NCBI RefSeq assembly: GCF_913064665.1
Contig: NZ_CAJYBT010000011.1
Coordinates: forward strand, 34,877-98,876
Source: an uncultured Thioclava sp.
GTDB lineage: Bacteria; Pseudomonadota; Alphaproteobacteria; Rhodobacterales; Rhodobacteraceae
Reading direction: 5' to 3'
DNA length: 64,000 nt
Each line of letters begins with the position of its first letter. The stretch's first letter is position 1. Positions 7,618 to 16,460 of the stretch are shown piece after piece. The translations under genes and the position numbers were made by a program. The notes beneath the pieces are model-generated. The model saw only the letters and a list, made by a program, of their open reading frames with translations, made no database searches and had not been told where the DNA came from.

Positions 7618-10600
7618 TCAGCTACAGCCGCTGGTCGCGCCGCAGGTGTTGCACTTCATGCAGGTGCCGTTGCGCACGAGCGTATAGTTGCCGCAATCGC
7701 CGCAGGCCTCGCCCTCATAGCCCTGCAGCTTGGCCTTGACGCGCGCGTCCATTGCGACCCCGCCCGACGAGACGGCGGTGGTCGTGGTGACCTTGGCCTG
7801 CACGGTCTCACTGGTCAGCACATCGCTGATCTTGCCCCCGGCCAGCGCGCTGAGACCGCCCCCGCCTTGCAGCACCATCAGCTCTTGCGGCATCCGCTTG
7901 CGCAGGTAGCCGGTCGAGGAAATCTGGCGCAGCACTTCGAGCGACTTGCTGGCTTTATCCGAGACCGGCTCGACATTGGGCTTGCCCTCGGTCTCGCCGC
8001 CACCCAGATCGTCAAAGCTTGCGCCTTGCGGTTTGACATGGGCCAGATCGGTGCGGTCGAGATAGCTCACCGCCAGTTCGCGGAACACATAATCGAGGAT
8101 CGAGGTCGCGTTCTTGATGCTGTCATTGCCCTGCACCATGCCCGCAGGTTCGAACTTGGTGAAGGTGAAGGCATCGACGAACTCTTCCAGCGGCACGCCA
8201 TATTGCAGGCCAACCGACACCGCGATGGCGAAGTTGTTCATCATCGCGCGAAAGCCCGCGCCTTCCTTATGCATGTCGATGAAGATCTCACCCAGATCGC
8301 CGTCGTCATATTCGCCCGTGCGCAGGTAAACCTTGTGGCCACCGACCACGGCTTTTTGCGTGTAACCCTTGCGGCGCGAGGGCAGTTTTTCGCGGTGGCT
8401 GCGCACGACCTCCTTGACGATCACCTTCTCGATGATCTTCTCGGCCAACACGGCGGCCTTTTCCTGCGCCGAGCCGTTTGTGAGGATCTCTTCGGCTTCC
8501 TCATCATCCTCGATCAGCGCCGAAGCCAGCGGCTGGCTCAGTTTCGAGCCGTCTCGATAGAGCGCGTTCGCCTTGATCCCCAGCGACCAGCTGAGTTCGT
8601 AAGCGGCCAGCGTCTCGTCGATCGAAGCCGAGTTGGGCATGTTGATCGTCTTCGAGATCGCCCCCGAGATGAAGCTTTGCGCCGCCGCCATCATCGTGAT
8701 GTGGCTGGCCACCGACAGATAGCGCTTGCCGGTCTTGCCGCAGGCATTGGCGCAATCGAACACGCCCAGATGCTCGTCTTTCAGATGCGGCGCCCCTTCC
8801 AGCGTCATCGTGCCGCAAACATGGTTATTGGCGGCCTCGATCTGCGCCTTGGTAAAGCCAAGGTGACGCAGCAGGTCAAAGGTCGGATCGTTCAGCTTCT
8901 CGGCCGGGATGCCCAGCGTTTTGGTGCAGAACTCTTCGCCCAGCGTCCACTGGTTGAACACGAAGCGGATATCGAAGGCGGTGGGCAGCGCGGCCTCGAT
9001 CTTCTCGATCTCGCGCGGGCCAAAGCCATGCCCGATCAGCGCGGTGGTGTTGATATCGGGGCAGTTGCCAAGGCTGGCGTGACCCACGGCATGGGCGATC
9101 ATTTCCTCGACCTGCGCAGACCCATAGCCCAGCTTTTCCAGCGCGGCAGGCACCGAGCGGTTGATGATCTTGAAATAGCCACCGCCTGCGAGTTTCTTGA
9201 ACTTCACGAGTGCGAAGTCGGGCTCAATGCCGGTGGTGTCACAATCCATCACCAGACCGATCGTGCCGGTCGGTGCGATGACCGAGACTTGCGCGTTGCG
9301 ATAGCCGTGCTTCTCGCCAAGGCTCAGCGCCTCGTCCCAAGCCTGTTGCGCCAACTCGACCAGACCCTGATCGGGGCAGCCTGCATGATCCAATGCGACC
9401 GGCTTGACCGCGAGGCCTTCATAGCCGTCGGTTTTGCCGCGCGCAGCGGTGCGGTGGTTGCGGATCACCCGCAGCATGTGGGCTGCGTTCTTTTCATAGC
9501 CGGGGAACGGCCCCAATTCGCCCGCCATCTCGGCCGAAGTCGCATAGGACACGCCCGTCATCACAGCGGTCAAAGCGCCACACAGCGCACGGCCCTCGGT
9601 GCTATCATAGCCGTAGCCCATATTCATCAGCAGACCGCCGATATTGGCATAGCCCAGACCCAGCGTGCGGAAATCATACGAGCGCTGCGCGATCTCTTGG
9701 CTCGGGAATTGCGCCATCAGCACCGAAATTTCCAGCGTCACGGTCCAAAGGCGGGTCGCGTGGACATAGGCTTGGGCGTCAAATTTGCCGTCCTTGTAGA
9801 AGGTCAGCAGGTTCATCGACGCCAAGTTACACGCCGTGTCATCAAGGAACATGTATTCCGAGCACGGGTTGGAGCCACGGATCGCGCCATCTTCGGGGCA
9901 GGTGTGCCAGTCATTCACGGTGTCGTGGAACTGGATGCCCGGATCGGCACAGGCCCAAGCGGCGTGACCGACCTGCTCCCACAGCTCACGCGCGCGGATG
10001 GTTTTCGCAACTTTGCCATCGGTGCGCCGGATCAGCTCCCACGGGGCGTCATCCTTGACCGCTTGCAGGAAGGCATTGGTCACGCGCACCGAGTTATTCG
10101 AGTTCTGACCCGAGACCGAGACATAGGCCTCACTATCCCAATCGGTGTCATAGGTCGGGAATTCGATGCTGGCGTAACCCTGACGGGCATATTGCAACAC
10201 GCGGTTGATATAGGTTTCCGGGATCATCACGCGCTTGGCGGATTTGATCGCCTCTTTCAGCGCCGGATTGCTGGCTGGATCGACCGAGGTTTCGTCCGAG
10301 CCATCACATTCGCGGATCGCCGTGAAAATCTTGTTCAGCTCACGCTCATGCAGCTTCGAGCCGGCAACGAGGCTGGCGACTTTCTGCTCTTCGATCACCT
10401 TCCAGTTCACGAATTGCTCGATATCGGGGTGATCCATGTCGCAGATCACCATCTTGGCGGCGCGCCGCGTGGTGCCGCCCGATTTGATCGCGCCCGCAGC
10501 CCGGTCACCAATTTTAAGGAAGCCCATCAGCCCCGAGGATTTGCCGCCCCCCGAAAGCGACTCGCCGGCCGCGCGCAGGCTGGAGAAGTTGGTACCCGTG

Positions 10601-11289
10601 CCCGAGCCGTATTTGAACAGACGCGCCTCACGTACCCAGAGATCCATGATGCCGCCATCGCCCACCAGATCGTCTTTGACCGACTGGATAAAGCAGGCAT
10701 GGGGCTGGGGATGTTCATAGGCCGAGGCCGATTTCGTCAGCTTGCCGGTTTTGAAATCGACGTAGTAATGACCCTGCGACGGCCCGTCGATGCCATAGGC
10801 CCAATGCAGGCCGGTGTTGAACCATTGCGGCGAATTCGGCGCGGCCATCTGTTCGGCCAGCATGAACCGCATCTCGTCATAATAGGCGCGCGCATCGGCC
10901 TCGGTGGTGAAATAGCCACCTTTCCAGCCCCAGTAGCACCACGCACCCGCCAGACGGTCGAACACTTGCTTGGCCGAGGATTCGCCCGTGAACCGCGCCT
11001 CTTCGGGCAGGCCAGCCAGCGCCTCTTCATCAGGAACCGAGCGCCACAGGAATTCGGGCATGCCCTTTTCCTTGACCTTTTTCAGCGCCGCCGGAACGCC
11101 TGCCTTGCGGAAATACTTTTGGGCTAGCACGTCCGAGGCAACTTGGCTCCAGCGCTTGGGCACTTCCACCGAATCGTTGCGAAACACCACCGTGCCATCG
11201 GGATTGCGAATCTCGGAAGCGGTTGTCGTGAAGGCCAGTGCCCCATAGGCGCCGGTCTCTTCGGTGGTGAATTTCCGTTCGATCTTCAT
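7618..11289 (-). CDS. nrdJ: Adenosylcobalamin-dependent (class II) ribonucleoside-diphosphate reductase
   Basis: A 1223-residue enzyme that reduces ribonucleotides to deoxyribonucleotides using a B12-generated thiyl radical, without oxygen and without a small subunit. The active-site loop N474-P-C476-S-E478 matches the N-x-C-x-E radical site. C199 (PHACFIQSV) and C487 ([10 protein letters not shown]) fit the redox pair. The last 28 residues hold a cysteine cluster (CGDC ... CMKC-NTC ... C) that serves as the zinc-ribbon/shuttle tail of this long NrdJ type. The frame is open to 11397, but the upstream residues are not NrdJ-like; the ATG at 11289 begins the familiar MKIERKFT and has a GGGA ahead of it. 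Likely controlled by NrdR through sites in the long upstream region. Confidence 0.97.
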   Translation of the reverse strand: MKIERKFTTEETGAYGALAFTTTASEIRNPDGTVVFRNDSVEVPKRWSQVASDVLAQKYFRKAGVPAALKKVKEKGMPEFLWRSVPDEEALAGLPEEARFTGESSAKQVFDRLAGAWCYWGWKGGYFTTEADARAYYDEMRFMLAEQMAAPNSPQWFNTGLHWAYGIDGPSQGHYYVDFKTGKLTKSASAYEHPQPHACFIQSVKDDLVGDGGIMDLWVREARLFKYGSGTGTNFSSLRAAGESLSGGGKSSGLMGFLKIGDRAAGAIKSGGTTRRAAKMVICDMDHPDIEQFVNWKVIEEQKVASLVAGSKLHERELNKIFTAIRECDGSDETSVDPASNPALKEAIKSAKRVMIPETYINRVLQYARQGYASIEFPTYDTDWDSEAYVSVSGQNSNNSVRVTNAFLQAVKDDAPWELIRRTDGKVAKTIRARELWEQVGHAAWACADPGIQFHDTVNDWHTCPEDGAIRGSNPCSEYMFLDDTACNLASMNLLTFYKDGKFDAQAYVHATRLWTVTLEISVLMAQFPSQEIAQRSYDFRTLGLGYANIGGLLMNMGYGYDSTEGRALCGALTAVMTGVSYATSAEMAGELGPFPGYEKNAAHMLRVIRNHRTAARGKTDGYEGLAVKPVALDHAGCPDQGLVELAQQAWDEALSLGEKHGYRNAQVSVIAPTGTIGLVMDCDTTGIEPDFALVKFKKLAGGGYFKIINRSVPAALEKLGYGSAQVEEMIAHAVGHASLGNCPDINTTALIGHGFGPREIEKIEAALPTAFDIRFVFNQWTLGEEFCTKTLGIPAEKLNDPTFDLLRHLGFTKAQIEAANNHVCGTMTLEGAPHLKDEHLGVFDCANACGKTGKRYLSVASHITMMAAAQSFISGAISKTINMPNSASIDETLAAYELSWSLGIKANALYRDGSKLSQPLASALIEDDEEAEEILTNGSAQEKAAVLAEKIIEKVIVKEVVRSHREKLPSRRKGYTQKAVVGGHKVYLRTGEYDDGDLGEIFIDMHKEGAGFRAMMNNFAIAVSVGLQYGVPLEEFVDAFTFTKFEPAGMVQGNDSIKNATSILDYVFRELAVSYLDRTDLAHVKPQGASFDDLGGGETEGKPNVEPVSDKASKSLEVLRQISSTGYLRKRMPQELMVLQGGGGLSALAGGKISDVLTSETVQAKVTTTTAVSSGGVAMDARVKAKLQGYEGEACGDCGNYTLVRNGTCMKCNTCGATSGCS

Positions 11290-11558
11290 TTGCCCAAATC
11301 CCGTCTGATTATTCAAGAGTGGCTGGGCAGTGGGCAAAGTCAGATCGTGCGCGCGCAACACAACTGTGCGAGTCGCGGCAACACAGACTGCTGCCATCCC
11401 AATACCTGTCCCTTAGCCCACCCGCCCCACTACATCTGGTAGTGACGCCGCTGACAAACCACAACCTGCCGTAGGGCTAGCGATCCGTCAACGACTCTTT
11501 AATGCTGTTCAGGGCCATTTTTGTGTTGACCAAGCCCATTTGACGAGGTCGACCCGAT

Positions 11559-11689
11559 TCATCCACACCGGGGCTGTGGACAGTCTTGCTTGGGCGCGAC
11601 AGAAAAATGCCTGTGATCTATAGGACTTGGCGGTAACGACGCCGTGATTGTGGGCAATTGATCCACATTCCCCAATATCTTGTGGACAA
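11559..11689. promoter_or_regulatory. Cluster of DnaA-box-like 9-mers upstream of nrdJ
   Basis: Four matches to TTATCCACA occur in 131 bases: TCATCCACA at 11559-11567 (one mismatch), CTGTCCACA on the minus strand at 11575-11583 (two), TGATCCACA at 11659-11667 (one; the same 9-mer as the G-type DnaA boxes described for Caulobacter) and TTGTCCACA on the minus strand at 11681-11689 (one). The first pair forms TCCACA-N7-TGTGGA. DnaA control of ribonucleotide reductase genes is known in other bacteria; here it is inferred. Confidence 0.4.
11670..11685 (-). promoter_or_regulatory. NrdR-box-like operator (proximal)
   Basis: CCCCAATATCTTGTGG matches the published NrdR consensus acaCwAtATaTwGtgt at every position of the strongly conserved core except one A. 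It lies 381 bases before the nrdJ start and overlaps a DnaA-like 9-mer. NrdR represses reductase genes when deoxynucleotides are plentiful. Confidence 0.55.
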
Positions 11690-11759
11690 TGTGACAGGGG
11701 GATGACGATTTTTCTCGCGAAATCGGCGGGCGTGGCTCTAGTGCCACAGCGCAGTGCCG

Positions 11760-11775
11760 CCACAAGATATAGTGG
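11760..11775 (-). promoter_or_regulatory. NrdR-box-like operator (distal)
   Basis: CCACAAGATATAGTGG agrees with the NrdR consensus across the core (C-A-A, ATAT, A-G-T-G). It is 90 bases centre to centre from the other box, wider than the usual 21-33-base tandem spacing, and only 33 bases from the 3' end of tRNA-Pro. Confidence 0.55.
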
Positions 11776-11808
11776 CGCGCGAAGATTTATGACCGAGAGA
11801 GAGAGTTA

Positions 11809-11885
11809 TGGTCGGGGCGGCGAGATTCGAACTCACGACCTTCTGTACCCAAAACAGACGCGCTACCAGGCTGCGCTACGCCCCG
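11809..11885 (-). tRNA. tRNA-Pro (anticodon TGG)
   Basis: A full cloverleaf can be drawn on the minus strand: acceptor CGGGGCG with CGCCCCG and discriminator A, D arm GCGC/GCGC, anticodon stem TCTGT/ACAGA around TTTGGGT (anticodon bases at 11851-11849), T arm GTGAG-TTCGAAT-CTCGC. CCA is encoded (11811-11809). Length 77 with CCA. It reads proline codons CCN, mainly CCA/CCG by wobble. Confidence 0.97.
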
Positions 11886-11927
11886 ACTGGGGGTTTCATA
11901 GCCGCCCCGCGCGGCCAAGGAAAGGGG

Positions 11928-12413
11928 TCATGGACAGGGAAATGCCGCGCGCGCCTGATCTATCCTGGGATGAGCCAGCAGAGCGCCCTCTTTGATGCCC
12001 AGCCGCGCGGCCAATCCGCCGTTGATTTCAAGAACGAATTGCACCGGCGCACCCGAGGGAAGCGGCGTGTCATCCATCGGCTTGGCGTTGCGCGCAATGT
12101 TCACCACCCGGCCCGCCGCATCGATGTAGATAATGTCGAGCCCTAGCAAAGTGTCATGCATCCAGAACGAGACGTCGCGCGCAGTGGGATAGACAAACAA
12201 CATGCCTGCGCTGCTGGGCATATGGGGGCGCCCCATCAGACCCTGCGCGCGCGCGCCGGGCGTATCGGCGATTTCAACGTTGAATTGCGACAGCTGCCCG
12301 CCCTGAGACACGATCGCCAAATCATCGCGGCACTGAGGGGCGCTTTGGTTTTGCGCATGCGCCGATGTAACATCCAGAAACAGCGCCACACTCAGCGCCA
12401 GAATCGGGATCAT
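11928..12413 (-). CDS. DUF192 family secreted protein
   Basis: A 161-residue protein with a clean signal peptide (IPILALSVALFLDVTSAHA, cut after residue 20) followed by the DUF192 fold: FNVEIADTPGARAQGLMGR (44-62), MLFVYP (71-76), FWMHDTLLGLDIIYID (83-98) and a C-terminal VLEINGGLAARLGI segment. The family is periplasmic in proteobacteria and of unknown biochemical role. The frame is open upstream across the cold-shock gene, but only the ATG at 12413 gives the signal peptide. It lies 20 bases after the cold-shock gene stop, so the two are probably co-transcribed, a pairing I recall as common in this group. Confidence 0.9.
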   Translation of the reverse strand: MIPILALSVALFLDVTSAHAQNQSAPQCRDDLAIVSQGGQLSQFNVEIADTPGARAQGLMGRPHMPSSAGMLFVYPTARDVSFWMHDTLLGLDIIYIDAAGRVVNIARNAKPMDDTPLPSGAPVQFVLEINGGLAARLGIKEGALLAHPRIDQARAAFPCP

Positions 12414-12433
12414 CAGCCGCAACAACGTTGCGC

Positions 12434-12988
12434 CTAACGCGTCTCGCGCAAAGTTGCGTCCCATGCCAGAACCTGTGCTGCCATCCGACCGCGCTTGCCC
12501 TCGATCACACGCAGACACACCGCTTCGCCCGGTGCCAGATCGGCAAAGCCCGAGCGGCGCAACACTTCCATGTGAATGAACACGTCCTCGTCGCGCTCGA
12601 ACACATTGGCAAAGCCAAAGCCCTTGCCCTTCTCGAACCACTTCACCCGTGCAGGCTCCAGCGGCAGCGCGATGAGTTCTTCGGGGGAGTTCTCGCCCAA
12701 ATCCTCGATCGGGGCGACCATTTCGCCCTCGGGCGGTGTAATCGCCGTAACCTCGACGGCCTGTGCCCCCCGCGGCGTTGTCTGCACCTTGACCGTGATC
12801 TGGGCATGATCGGCTACCGAGCCCTGACCAAAATTGCGCAAGACATTGGCATGCAGCAAAATGTCTGGCCCACCGGTCTGATCCAGAATGAATCCGAACC
12901 CTTTGACCGGGTCGAACCACTTCACCTCTCCCGTGATCTCGCTCAGCAATTCGGGGCTCTCGCCTAACATCTTCCATCCCGTCTGCAT
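12434..12988 (-). CDS. Cold-shock protein with two cold-shock domains
   Basis: 184 residues containing two OB-fold cold-shock domains in one chain. Domain 1 (about 18-85) has KWFDPVKGFGFI and DILLHANVL. Domain 2 (about 112-180) has VKWFEKGKGFGFANVF and DVFIHMEVL, so both carry the KGFGF RNA-binding motif. The linker (about 86-110) is acidic and proline-rich. Single-domain Csp proteins are about 70 residues, so this is a tandem form, seen in alphaproteobacteria. It should bind single-stranded nucleic acid and act as an RNA chaperone or anti-terminator. AGGAAAG stands seven bases before the ATG. Confidence 0.93.
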   Translation of the reverse strand: MQTGWKMLGESPELLSEITGEVKWFDPVKGFGFILDQTGGPDILLHANVLRNFGQGSVADHAQITVKVQTTPRGAQAVEVTAITPPEGEMVAPIEDLGENSPEELIALPLEPARVKWFEKGKGFGFANVFERDEDVFIHMEVLRRSGFADLAPGEAVCLRVIEGKRGRMAAQVLAWDATLRETR

Positions 12989-13085
12989 GTTCGAGCTTTC
13001 CTGTTCGCATGTCTTTCGTGCGGACAGTCTGGCGCTTCAAGAGGTGGATCATCAAGAGAATTCCTCGTGATTCAAGTGGCTTCGC

Positions 13086-13104
13086 ATTTCACGAAGCGTG
13101 AAAT
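13086..13104. repeat. Perfect 8-bp inverted repeat abutting the pdxH stop
   Basis: ATTTCACG-AAG-CGTGAAAT begins directly after the pdxH stop codon (minus strand) and lies about 100 bases before the cold-shock gene. It lacks a T-run, so it may be a hairpin at the pdxH 3' end or an operator for the cold-shock gene. Confidence 0.4.
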
Positions 13105-13728
13105 TCAGGGATTCAGCCGAGTAATTTGCCACGCGGCATCGGGCGTTACCCGGGCCCAGCGGAACCGATCATGCAGACGAAACGCGCCATCTGCCCAGAA
13201 TTCTATCTCCAAGGGCTTGATTCTGAACCCTCCCCAGAACTCGGGGCGTTTTGGGTTCGTGCCATGCGTCGCGGTGATCTTTGCGACATCGGCCATCAGG
13301 CTCGCGCGCGATGACAATGGCTCACTTTGTCGCGAGGCCCAGGCACCAAGCCGGGATTTGAGCGAACGCGACGCGTAATAGGCATCCGCCTGCGGCCCAT
13401 CCTCGCGCGTCACCAGCCCGCGCACCCGAATCTGGCGGCGCAGCGATTTCCAATGCATCACGAAGGCCGCCTTACCCGCGCCCTCGACTTCGCGCGCCTT
13501 GACCGAGCCGTAATTGGTATAAAACACAAAAGCCCCGCCCGAGGGCGCGTCCAGCCTCTCGATTTCCTTGAGAAGCACCATGCGCGCATTGGGCAAACCG
13601 TCCGCGTCAACACTCGCCAGCGCAATCGCGTTGGGATCGTTGATCTCAGATTGCTGGGCCTCATCAAGCCAGCTTTGTGCAATCGCAAACGGGTCATCGC
13701 CCGCAAAAATTCCACTTCTGTCGCTCAT
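13105..13728 (-). CDS. pdxH: Pyridoxine/pyridoxamine 5'-phosphate oxidase
   Basis: 207 residues. FMN-dependent oxidation of pyridoxine or pyridoxamine 5'-phosphate to PLP, the last step of B6 synthesis and salvage. Family motifs are [19 protein letters not shown] (about 36-54), [14 protein letters not shown] (67-80), RRQIRVRG (98-105), and the C-terminal signature RPEFWGG ... [10 protein letters not shown], which binds the substrate phosphate and FMN. The frame opens ten codons earlier, but the ATG at 13728 has GGGGGA five bases ahead. Divergent from fabI, sharing a 138-base promoter region. Confidence 0.96.
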   Translation of the reverse strand: MSDRSGIFAGDDPFAIAQSWLDEAQQSEINDPNAIALASVDADGLPNARMVLLKEIERLDAPSGGAFVFYTNYGSVKAREVEGAGKAAFVMHWKSLRRQIRVRGLVTREDGPQADAYYASRSLKSRLGAWASRQSEPLSSRASLMADVAKITATHGTNPKRPEFWGGFRIKPLEIEFWADGAFRLHDRFRWARVTPDAAWQITRLNP

Positions 13729-13866
13729 ATTTCCCCCGATCCTGCGTGTGGCTTTCACCCTGCCCCGCGTCAGAATGCTCTTACCGAGGGTCAGTAGCCT
13801 TGATGCCTCTTCACCTTTCGCCTAAAGCATTCAGACTTACCAGACCGAAGCGGGGGAAAACCTGAC

Positions 13867-14688
13867 ATGTCGAATAACCTGATGGCGGGCAAACGCGGCC
13901 TGATTATGGGCCTCGCGAATGATAAATCCATCGCTTGGGGGATTGCCAAATCGCTGGGCGATGCTGGCGCGGAACTTGCCTTTTCCTACCAAGGCGAAGC
14001 GCTGAAAAAGCGCGTGGGGCCGCTGGCCGCCCAATTGGGCGCGGATACGCTGATTGAATGCGATGTCGCCGATGGCGCCTCGATCGACCGGCTGTTCGAG
14101 ACGCTCAAAGAGAAATGGGGCAAGCTGGATTTCGTCGTCCACGCCATTGGCTTCTCGGACAAAAATGAATTGCGCGGCCGGTACGTCGACACCTCGCGCG
14201 ACAATTTCACGATGACGATGGACATCTCGGTCTATTCCTTCACCGCCGTCTGCGCACGCGCCTCGGCGCTGATGACTGATGGCGGCTCGCTGCTGACGCT
14301 GACCTATTACGGCGCCGAGCAGGTGATGCCGCATTACAACGTGATGGGCGTCGCCAAAGCCGCGCTTGAGGCCTCGGTGAAATACATCGCCGAGGATCTG
14401 GGCAAGAACAACATCCGCTGCAACGCGATTTCCGCAGGTCCGATCAAGACGCTGGCCGCCTCGGGCATCGGCGATTTCCGCTACATCATGAAGTGGAATG
14501 AGCTGAACTCACCGCTGCGCCGCAACGTGACGCAGGAAGAGGTCGGCAAGGCCGCGCTCTATCTGCTCTCCGATCTGGGCTCTGGCACGACGGGCGAGAC
14601 GCTGCATGTCGATGCGGGCTATCACGTCGTGGGCATGAAGGCGGTCGATGCGCCCGATATCGACGTGGTCACCGGTCGCAAAGACTGA
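13867..14688 (+). CDS. fabI: Enoyl-[acyl-carrier-protein] reductase (NADH), FabI type
   Basis: 273 residues, short-chain dehydrogenase fold. It reduces enoyl-ACP in the last step of each fatty-acid elongation cycle and is the triclosan/isoniazid-class target in other bacteria. The nucleotide-binding region is GLIMGLANDKSIAWGIAKSL (11-30), lacking the GxxxGxG of ordinary SDRs, as FabI does. The catalytic set is Y147, Y157 and K164 (E. coli Y146/Y156/K163). GGGGGA lies ten bases before the ATG. First of a run of closely spaced plus-strand genes. Confidence 0.97.
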   Translation: MSNNLMAGKRGLIMGLANDKSIAWGIAKSLGDAGAELAFSYQGEALKKRVGPLAAQLGADTLIECDVADGASIDRLFETLKEKWGKLDFVVHAIGFSDKNELRGRYVDTSRDNFTMTMDISVYSFTAVCARASALMTDGGSLLTLTYYGAEQVMPHYNVMGVAKAALEASVKYIAEDLGKNNIRCNAISAGPIKTLAASGIGDFRYIMKWNELNSPLRRNVTQEEVGKAALYLLSDLGSGTTGETLHVDAGYHVVGMKAVDAPDIDVVTGRKD

Positions 14689-14703
14689 TCTGAAAGAGCG
14701 GAT

Positions 14704-15321
14704 ATGAGTCTCGCGGCCTTCACAGCGCTGTATTTCGTGCATCTGGCAGCAGCAATGTCGCCGGGGCCTGCGGTGTTGCTGGCGATGCGCACCAGCCTGC
14801 GCGAGGGCTTCGTGCGCGGCGTCTGGCTGGCGATTGGAATCGGCCTTGGCGCGTGTATCTGGGCGGCGGCGGCGCTGTTTGGTCTGGCTTTGGTGTTCAA
14901 GATTGCGCCCGGCCTGCTGAGCGTGCTGAAATTCGCAGGTGCCGCCTATCTGCTGTGGCTGGCCTTCAAGATGTGGCGCCATGCAAACGATCCGCTCGAG
15001 ACCGACCTGCCCCGCCTGCCGCAAGACCGCTCGCCTCTGCGGCTGGTCTGGCTGGGCATCTCGACGCAACTCGCCAATCCCAAACCGGCCGTGTTCTTTG
15101 GCACGATTTTTCTTACTTTCATTCCCCCCGCTGCCCCGCTTTGGGCCTATGCGGCGATCCTTGGCATCGTGTTTTTCAACGATGCGGGCTGGAATGTGAT
15201 TGTGGCGCGCGTGTTCTCGCTTGCGAAAACCCGCGCCGCCTATCTAAACCTTAAATCCGTGATCGAGCGTGTCTTTGGCGGCCTTCTCGCCCTGCTCGGC
15301 CTCAAACTCGCCCTGACCTAA
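14704..15321 (+). CDS. LysE/RhtB family amino-acid exporter
   Basis: 205 residues with five to six hydrophobic helices and the N-terminal SPGPA motif (19-23) followed by R-T-S-L-R-E-G, diagnostic of LysE/RhtB efflux carriers. A second conserved segment, [12 protein letters not shown], is near 124-135. These carriers export amino acids or derivatives such as homoserine and threonine; the substrate is not predictable. It begins 15 bases after fabI and ends 10 before gpt, so it sits in the same transcript. Confidence 0.92.
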   Translation: MSLAAFTALYFVHLAAAMSPGPAVLLAMRTSLREGFVRGVWLAIGIGLGACIWAAAALFGLALVFKIAPGLLSVLKFAGAAYLLWLAFKMWRHANDPLETDLPRLPQDRSPLRLVWLGISTQLANPKPAVFFGTIFLTFIPPAAPLWAYAAILGIVFFNDAGWNVIVARVFSLAKTRAAYLNLKSVIERVFGGLLALLGLKLALT

Positions 15322-15331
15322 GGAGAGACCG

Positions 15332-15838
15332 ATGCCCGACTTGCTGCCCCATGAAAAAGGTTTCCATGTCAGCTGGGATCAGCTGCATCGCGACGCCCGC
15401 GCTCTGGCGTGGCGGCTGGATGGTAAAGGGCCCGACAGTGGCAGCTGGCGCGGTGTGCTGGGGATCACGCGGGGCGGCCTGGTGCCCGCCGCGATCGTCG
15501 CGCGCGAGCTCGACATCCGGATGGTCGATACGATCTCGGTGAAAAGCTATAATCACCAAGAACAACGCGCCCCCGAGGTCATCAAACCCGCGCAAGACTC
15601 GTTTCTGCACGATGGCGGCGAAGGCATTCTGATCGTCGATGATCTGGTGGATACCGGCAAAACGCTGCAACTGGTGCGCGATCTGTTCCCCAAGGCGCAT
15701 TTCGCGACCTGCTACGCCAAACCCCAAGGCGAGCCGCTGGTCGATACCTTCATCACCGAGGTCAGCCAGGACACCTGGATCTTCTTCCCCTGGGACATGG
15801 CGCTGCAATACGTTCAGCCCTATCGCGGCACGGATTGA
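15332..15838 (+). CDS. gpt: Xanthine(-guanine) phosphoribosyltransferase
   Basis: 168 residues. It attaches PRPP to xanthine or guanine, salvaging purine bases to XMP/GMP. The PRPP loop [13 protein letters not shown] spans 99-111, and the pyrophosphate-contact loop ITRGGLVPA is at 45-53. The C-terminal half ([25 protein letters not shown]) resembles E. coli Gpt rather than hypoxanthine enzymes. AAGGAGAG lies a few bases before the ATG. Confidence 0.93.
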   Translation: MPDLLPHEKGFHVSWDQLHRDARALAWRLDGKGPDSGSWRGVLGITRGGLVPAAIVARELDIRMVDTISVKSYNHQEQRAPEVIKPAQDSFLHDGGEGILIVDDLVDTGKTLQLVRDLFPKAHFATCYAKPQGEPLVDTFITEVSQDTWIFFPWDMALQYVQPYRGTD

Positions 15839-15848
15839 GCCCCAATAA

Positions 15849-16361
15849 ATGCGCCTGACAGACCCTAACACCCGCCTTGGGCGGTTTCTGCACTGGTTGT
15901 TTGAGATCAGTCTCGTGCTCAAGGGGCTGTTCGCGACGGCGGAAACGCTGTCGGGGCTGGCGCTGCTGGGCATGCCCGGCAATGCGGTGCTGCGACTGGC
16001 GCAATGGCTGACCCATCGAGAATTGACCGAAGACCCCCATGACGCGATTGCTGCGGCGCTGCTTAACGCAGCCCAGCATTTCTCGATCGAAACGCAAAGT
16101 TTTTATGGTTTTTACTTCACCAGTCACGGCGCGTTGAAACTGGTCGTGGTGGTCTTGCTGATGCGCGGCGTGCTTTGGGCCTATCCGGGCGCGGTTGCGC
16201 TATTGACCGCCTTTGTGGTCTATCAAATGTATCTCTGGAGCCTGCATCATGCGATCTCGATGCTGTTGCTGACGGCGCTTGATCTGGTGGTGATCGCGTT
16301 GACGGTGCGCGAATGGTATGTGCGTCACGGCTTTGCGATCCGCCACTCATCGCAGAAATAA
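15849..16361 (+). CDS. DUF2127 family membrane protein
   Basis: 170 residues with four hydrophobic segments (about 14-40, 90-110, 113-130, 136-155) and the DUF2127 pattern: FEISLVLKGLFATAETLSGL near the start and FYGFYFTSHGALKLVVVVLL in the middle. Function unknown; inner-membrane location is inferred. It starts ten bases after gpt and is the last gene before a dispersed intergenic element. Confidence 0.85.
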   Translation: MRLTDPNTRLGRFLHWLFEISLVLKGLFATAETLSGLALLGMPGNAVLRLAQWLTHRELTEDPHDAIAAALLNAAQHFSIETQSFYGFYFTSHGALKLVVVVLLMRGVLWAYPGAVALLTAFVVYQMYLWSLHHAISMLLLTALDLVVIALTVREWYVRHGFAIRHSSQK

Positions 16362-16363
16362 CC

Positions 16364-16396
16364 GTTTCATCTGGCCAAAAATACTCCCGCCGGAGG
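16364..16396 (-). repeat. Dispersed intergenic element, copy 1
   Basis: Starting two bases after the DUF2127 stop, the first 23 bases match the copy at 28053-28075 with only two differences (on opposite strands). They continue into CCCGCCGGAGG. Both copies sit directly after a stop codon in the same orientation to the gene. Related to the large palindrome at 42685-42816. Confidence 0.65.
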
Positions 16397-16460
16397 CATC
16401 CGCGACTTGCCAATCCCGCCGCCCTCTGGTGATCTCGCGCGATCAGCCAAAGGACACCCG

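Larger units (their letters stand above)
11290..11808 (-). other. Long non-coding leader/promoter region of nrdJ
   Basis: No convincing gene lies in these 519 bases; the short frames present lack ribosome sites and family resemblance. The region holds two NrdR-box-like palindromes, several DnaA-box-like 9-mers, and inverted repeats CACTAC-N5-GTAGTG (about 11429-11445) and GTGGC-N6-GCCAC (11732-11747). I looked for a cobalamin riboswitch because the enzyme uses B12 and did not find the conserved B12-box pattern. Confidence 0.6.

Noticed and set aside
7606..11127. A 1173-codon plus-strand open frame antisense to nrdJ
   Set aside because: It is a codon-bias shadow: the translation is rich in His, Arg and Gln with no domain, while the minus strand encodes a complete NrdJ.
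11290..11560. Cobalamin riboswitch before nrdJ
   Set aside because: The conserved B12-box and surrounding stems are not visible on the minus strand; only short inverted repeats are.
11509..11763. 84-codon minus-strand frame in the nrdJ upstream region
   Set aside because: No ribosome site, no family, and it covers the NrdR-like and DnaA-like sites.
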